The notes under the pieces: model-generated
What the model saw: the letters and a program-made list of their open reading frames with translations, nothing else
Database searches by the model: none
What the model was told of the DNA's origin: nothing
Translations under genes and position numbers: made by a program
Source: Phenylobacterium sp. SCN 69-14
Lineage (GTDB): Bacteria; Pseudomonadota; Alphaproteobacteria; Caulobacterales; Caulobacteraceae
Assembly (NCBI GenBank): GCA_001724985.1
Contig: MEEW01000009.1
Span: 1-35,477, forward strand
Length of the DNA stretch: 35,477 bases
Direction of reading: 5' to 3'
In this document: piece after piece, positions 31,759-35,477 of the stretch
How positions within the stretch are numbered: the stretch's first letter is position 1
Layout: each line of letters starts with the position of its first letter

Positions 31759-32363
31759 CCAACCGCCCGGCACCGCTTGGAGCACAGACTCCGAACAGCG
31801 GTCATGCGACGCGGCCAACGCCGTGGCCCAATCGACAAGTTCAAGAATTCTAACGCCTGCTACAACTCCAAAGCTGCGCGCCTGTCGGGCGGGTATGAGT
31901 TCGCCTCGTTGTGGACCGCTGCCCGCCGCAAACCGGGAGTGGCCGGCGCTCGCGCGACCCGCGCGCGATGTAGCCAAGCACGCCAGCGGCGGGAGTCGTC
32001 AAGCGCAGCGAAGCCTCTCCCGCACGCGGCGTGAGGCGCCCGCCGAGGAGCCGATCACAATATTGTTTTTCAGCGAGTTCGGGGGCCGCCAACGGCCGCG
32101 GCGCGCTTTGACGCGTGGCGAAACGGCCCGAGGGCGGGTGAGACGACCGCCATGCTTAGAGTCTGGAATCTTTAGGAGCTAATAGTATTAGAAATAGCAA
32201 AATTCATAACAATTCGTGCTGCAGTATGTATAATTCTTCATTCAGATTAATGAACATCGCGGCCAATTTTTCGGCGTTTGGATTCCCGTTTTGTTCGAAT
32301 ACTTAACCTTACTCGCGATTGGCGAGCCGCCGCCCCAGACGGGCGTCATGAAAAAGGTTCTGT

Positions 32364-32552
32364 ATGAGCTCCACGAAGTTCCAGCTGCTGTCCTGGCGAA
32401 AACTGCAGCCTATGATCAGCGTCTCGCGCACCACCTGGTGGCGCATGATCCAGGCCGGCTCTGCGCCGCGCCCTATTCAAGTCTCGCCCGGCCGGGTCGC
32501 CTGGCTGGAGGCCGATGTGATCGCGTGGCTTGAGGCGCGACGACCAGCCTAG
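32364..32552 (+). CDS. AlpA-like / MerR-HTH_17-like DNA-binding protein
   Basis: MSSTKFQLLSWRKLQPMISVSRTTWWRMIQAGSAPRPIQVSPGRVAWLEADVIAWLEARRPA, typical AlpA/excisionase pattern. Confidence 0.65.
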   Translation: MSSTKFQLLSWRKLQPMISVSRTTWWRMIQAGSAPRPIQVSPGRVAWLEADVIAWLEARRPA

Positions 32553-32635
32553 CAATGAAGCGCTAGCGGTGAGCGGGAGGAGCCCGGCCACCGCAGCGCC
32601 CTGATCTTGGGCCGACGTGCGCGCGCCCCAGCGAT

Positions 32636-32823
32636 GTCCCCTCGCCGTCCCCTAATTGTCCCCTGGACGTCCCCTTTTTGTCCCCGACCGGGGTCTTGAG
32701 AGTCCGAATTGTCCCCTTTGTGTCCCCTCGCTGTCCCCTCGCCTCCGGCTTGCACCCTTGGCGTACTCGCGTTGGCGCCTGGATGTACTCTGGAAGTACC
32801 CGCGGCGTACTCGCGACGTACTC
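32636..32823 (+). repeat. Phased direct-repeat array: GTCCCC set then GTACTC set, 11-bp period
   Basis: GTCCCC at 32636, 32647, 32658, 32669, 32680, 32711, 32722, 32733; GTACTC/GTACCC at 32763, 32785, 32796, 32807, 32818 (degenerate GCACCC 32752, GGCGCC 32774). Confidence 0.9.
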
Positions 32824-32910
32824 CCGCTCAGGTTCATAGGACTGAGCGCCTCCCAGCCCTGCCCTGCGCACTGAATTGCCTGAGAATATCGCCCCCCTGC
32901 GCCCTTAAGG

Positions 32911-32945
32911 CGCTGATACACCATACGCACCTCGCGGGTGCACGC
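32911..32945 (-). promoter_or_regulatory. oriT: Candidate MobF-type oriT nic region (hairpin + nic)
   Basis: Minus strand GTGCACC-CGCGA-GGTGCGTATGGTGT/ATCAGCG; strong resemblance to R388 GCGCACCGAAAGGTGCGTATTGTCT/ATAG (recalled); predicted nic between 32918 and 32917. Confidence 0.65.
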
Positions 32946-33074
32946 AGCCAATTGAATTTACACATCTTTTCAGTCCGCCCCGAAGGGCGTCGCACTACGG
33001 CACAGTCTACGCGTCGCCAGCAAAGCCAAGCCCGATAAGGGCCTACCGCACTACCAGCAGCATTCCCGGAGCCC

Positions 33075-33431
33075 ATGCGTTTCTCAGACCCCATTCAACT
33101 CCGCCTTGAGCCTCAAAAGCGCAACGAACTCGAAGCGATTGCGGCCTCGCGCGGCATCCCGCTCTCCGAACTCATTCGAGAACGACTAGACCAAATGGCG
33201 ACCACCCTCGCCTCGATCACGAGCCTGCGGCTCGCTTTGGCCGTCGATGAGAAGCGTGCGCCTCAACCCGAAAAGCCGCCTGAGGCCTTTCCCGTCGAGA
33301 TCGAAGCGATGCTCGCCGAAATCCTGCTCACGCTGAGAGAGACCACCCCTGATGCTAAGCGCCGATATGTTCAGCTGCAGCTAAGGCAAATGTCTCTGCC
33401 GACCTGGAGTGACGCTCCCCGTCGGCGCTAG
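33075..33431 (+). CDS. TrwA-like RHH relaxosome accessory protein
   Basis: MRFSDPIQLRLEPQKRNELEAIAASRGIPLSELIRERLDQ resembles the R388 TrwA N-terminus; immediately upstream of the TrwC-like gene. Confidence 0.72.
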   Translation: MRFSDPIQLRLEPQKRNELEAIAASRGIPLSELIRERLDQMATTLASITSLRLALAVDEKRAPQPEKPPEAFPVEIEAMLAEILLTLRETTPDAKRRYVQLQLRQMSLPTWSDAPRRR

Positions 33432-33437
33432 CACACG

Positions 33438-35315
33438 GTGCTCAGCCACCAGATCCTCACGCGGCAGGATGTCGGCGACGTCGCCAGCTACTATGGCGAC
33501 GGCGCGGACGACTACTATGCAAAGGAAGGCGAGGCGCAGACCTGGCAGGGCCGAGGCGCTGAAATGCTCGGCCTTGTCGGCTCCGTGGACAGTCGGCGGT
33601 TCAGGGAGCTGCTAGCGGGCAAAATTGATCCGGACGGCGCACCGGTCCGGTCCTCCACTCGCGACGACAGCAAGTCGCGCATCGGCATCGATCTGACGTT
33701 CTCTGCGCCCAAGGGCGGTTTGGCCGAGGCCGAGGCGCAGTCGCGGCTCCAGGCAGACGCCGCCTCCGGCCGCCTTGTCATGGTGGAGGCGCGTTACACG
33801 ACGCCGGAGGCCCTGGCGAGGGAGCACGAAATCCTGCGGATCGAACGAGACGGCCGTAGCGCCTTAGCACCAGTGCTTTCGCTGCCGGACGCCGTCGCAC
33901 ACTTCGCTGACCGGCCATTGAACAATGGACAGCGATCGGCTGCCACGATGATGCTCTCCTCCAGCAACCGCGTGGTCGGGATCGAAGGGTTCGCCGGCAC
34001 CGGCAAAAGCCACATGCTTCGCTTCGCCACCGAAAAGATCGAGGCGCAGGGATACACGGTACGGGCGCTTGCCCCCTACGCCGGACAGGTCAAGGCGTTG
34101 CGCGGCCTTGGGGTCACCGCCAATACTGTGGCCTCCTTCCTCCGCGCGAGGGAACAACCGCTTGGACCAAAGAGCGTCCTGGTGATCGATGAGGCCGGGG
34201 TCGTGCCCGCCCGCCAGATGGCCAAGCTGCTGCAAACAGCCGAAAGCGCGGGAGCGCGCATCGTGCTCATCGGCGATCGCGCTCAGACGAAGGCGATCGA
34301 GGCCGGCCGTCCCTTCGACCAGCTGATCCGCAACGGCATGACAACGACCGAGATGGCGGAGATCCAGCGGCAGACCGACCCGAGGCTCCGGGAGGCGGTC
34401 GAGCTCGCCGCAAGGGGCCGTGCTGCGCCCTCGCTGGCGAAGGTCCGCAACATCGTGGAGTTGGAGGACGATACGGACCGGCGAACTGCAATCGCGCAGT
34501 CCTACGCCGAGCTGACGAAGTGGGATCGAGAGCGAACTCTGATCGTCGCCGGTACCAATGAAGCACGGCGAGAAATCAATGCCTTGGTGCGCGAGGCGAT
34601 CGGCACTGCCGGCGAAGGCAAGCAGGCGTCCTTTCTCGTCCGTCGGGACACCACCCAGGAGCAGCGTCGGTACTCGCGTAACTACGATGTCGGCGACACG
34701 ATCCAGCCGGAGCGTGACTACCCATCTGCAGGGCTCGTTCGAGGAGCCCTCTACACGGTTGAAGAAAATGGCCCCGGCAATCGATTGACCGTTCGGGCTC
34801 AGGACGGTGCAGCCGTCGAATTCAGCCCGTACAAATGCAGCAACCTCTCGGTCTACCAGACCGAACGCGCAGAGCTCTCAAGGGGCGATCTGGTCCGCGT
34901 GACCCGCAATGACGCGGCCCTCGACCTCGCAAACGGCGATCGGCTCCGGGTGGCCTTTCAAGTTCGCTCCACCGTCGTCCTCACCGATGGTGTTCGCACC
35001 ATCCATATGGACGCGAGCCGCCCCCTGCACCTAGACCACGCATATGCGACCACCGTGCACAGCAGTCAGGGCCTGACCACCGATCGCGTCTTCATCGAAG
35101 CGACCACGACCAGCCGAACGACCGCCAAGGACGTCTACTACGTTGCGATCTCACGAGCCCGCAGCGAGGCCCGCATCTTCACCAACGACCGCGAAGCCCT
35201 GGGCAACGCGATCAGCCGCGAGAACCCGAAGATCGCCGCAATGGACCTGACGACACCAAAACGGGCGCTGGATCGCGCGAAACGCGTGGAAGAGCTGGGT
35301 GATCGAGAGCGGTAA
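33438..35315 (+). CDS. MobF/TrwC-like protein with relaxase core deleted; helicase domain intact
   Basis: GTG start: (M)LSHQILTRQDVGDVASYYGDGADDYYAKEGEAQTWQGRGAEMLGL...RIGIDLTFSAPKG, then directly the post-relaxase linker and SF1 helicase (GFAGTGKSHML, VLVIDEAG, HAYATTVHSSQGLT). 625 aa. Confidence 0.88.
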   Translation: MLSHQILTRQDVGDVASYYGDGADDYYAKEGEAQTWQGRGAEMLGLVGSVDSRRFRELLAGKIDPDGAPVRSSTRDDSKSRIGIDLTFSAPKGGLAEAEAQSRLQADAASGRLVMVEARYTTPEALAREHEILRIERDGRSALAPVLSLPDAVAHFADRPLNNGQRSAATMMLSSSNRVVGIEGFAGTGKSHMLRFATEKIEAQGYTVRALAPYAGQVKALRGLGVTANTVASFLRAREQPLGPKSVLVIDEAGVVPARQMAKLLQTAESAGARIVLIGDRAQTKAIEAGRPFDQLIRNGMTTTEMAEIQRQTDPRLREAVELAARGRAAPSLAKVRNIVELEDDTDRRTAIAQSYAELTKWDRERTLIVAGTNEARREINALVREAIGTAGEGKQASFLVRRDTTQEQRRYSRNYDVGDTIQPERDYPSAGLVRGALYTVEENGPGNRLTVRAQDGAAVEFSPYKCSNLSVYQTERAELSRGDLVRVTRNDAALDLANGDRLRVAFQVRSTVVLTDGVRTIHMDASRPLHLDHAYATTVHSSQGLTTDRVFIEATTTSRTTAKDVYYVAISRARSEARIFTNDREALGNAISRENPKIAAMDLTTPKRALDRAKRVEELGDRER

Positions 35316-35477
35316 CGCTCTTTCACGTCCGACTGCGCCAGTACGACCGAAAAGGGCTCTAAGCGGTTCATCCGTATGTCCGCTGCCAGACATCAAGGGG
35401 GGCTCCGCGGCAATGACCGCGTTGGGCTCGTTGCTGACGATCGGGACGTCCGCTTTGGGGCATTGAGCTCACTCTCG

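Noticed and set aside
31850-32092. 80-aa minus-strand ORF in the intergenic gap
   Set aside because: Arg/Thr-rich without recognisable family; likely composition-driven.
32636-32823. CRISPR array interpretation of the phased repeats
   Set aside because: Units are 6 bp with 5-bp spacers; far too short for CRISPR, and there are no cas genes.

Overview
High-GC alphaproteobacterial (Caulobacter/Phenylobacterium-like) chromosomal window. Left part (1-7.9 kb): conserved housekeeping block on the minus strand: phoH(partial)-miaB-fur-rimI-tsaB-hyp-nifU-usp-trpS-murJ. At about 8 kb there is a junction with a 3' fragment of an arsenate reductase (arsC), followed by a Pho-box-preceded pstSCAB-arsR operon. 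Then come a ribbon-helix-helix (RHH) relaxosome-like gene, a serine-resolvase-like protein lacking the expected catalytic motif, a prepilin peptidase, and a complete minus-strand type II secretion operon gspCDEFGHIJKLMN with an uncharacterised exported terminal gene. Upstream of gspC are a TonB-dependent receptor whose C-terminus is frameshifted by one base and a large Gly-rich lipoprotein (ElpS-like by context). Candidate Pho boxes sit upstream of pstS, gspC and the lipoprotein, each with a -10-like hexamer exactly 10 bp downstream. Right end (32.3-35.3 kb): relic of an IncW/R388-like mobilisation module. It contains an AlpA-like gene, a hexamer array phased at 11 bp, a hairpin plus nic-like sequence closely resembling (from memory) the R388 TrwC site, a TrwA-like RHH protein, and a MobF/TrwC-like protein that keeps the N-terminal Tyr region and the helicase but has lost the HUH (three-His) relaxase core by an apparent in-frame deletion.
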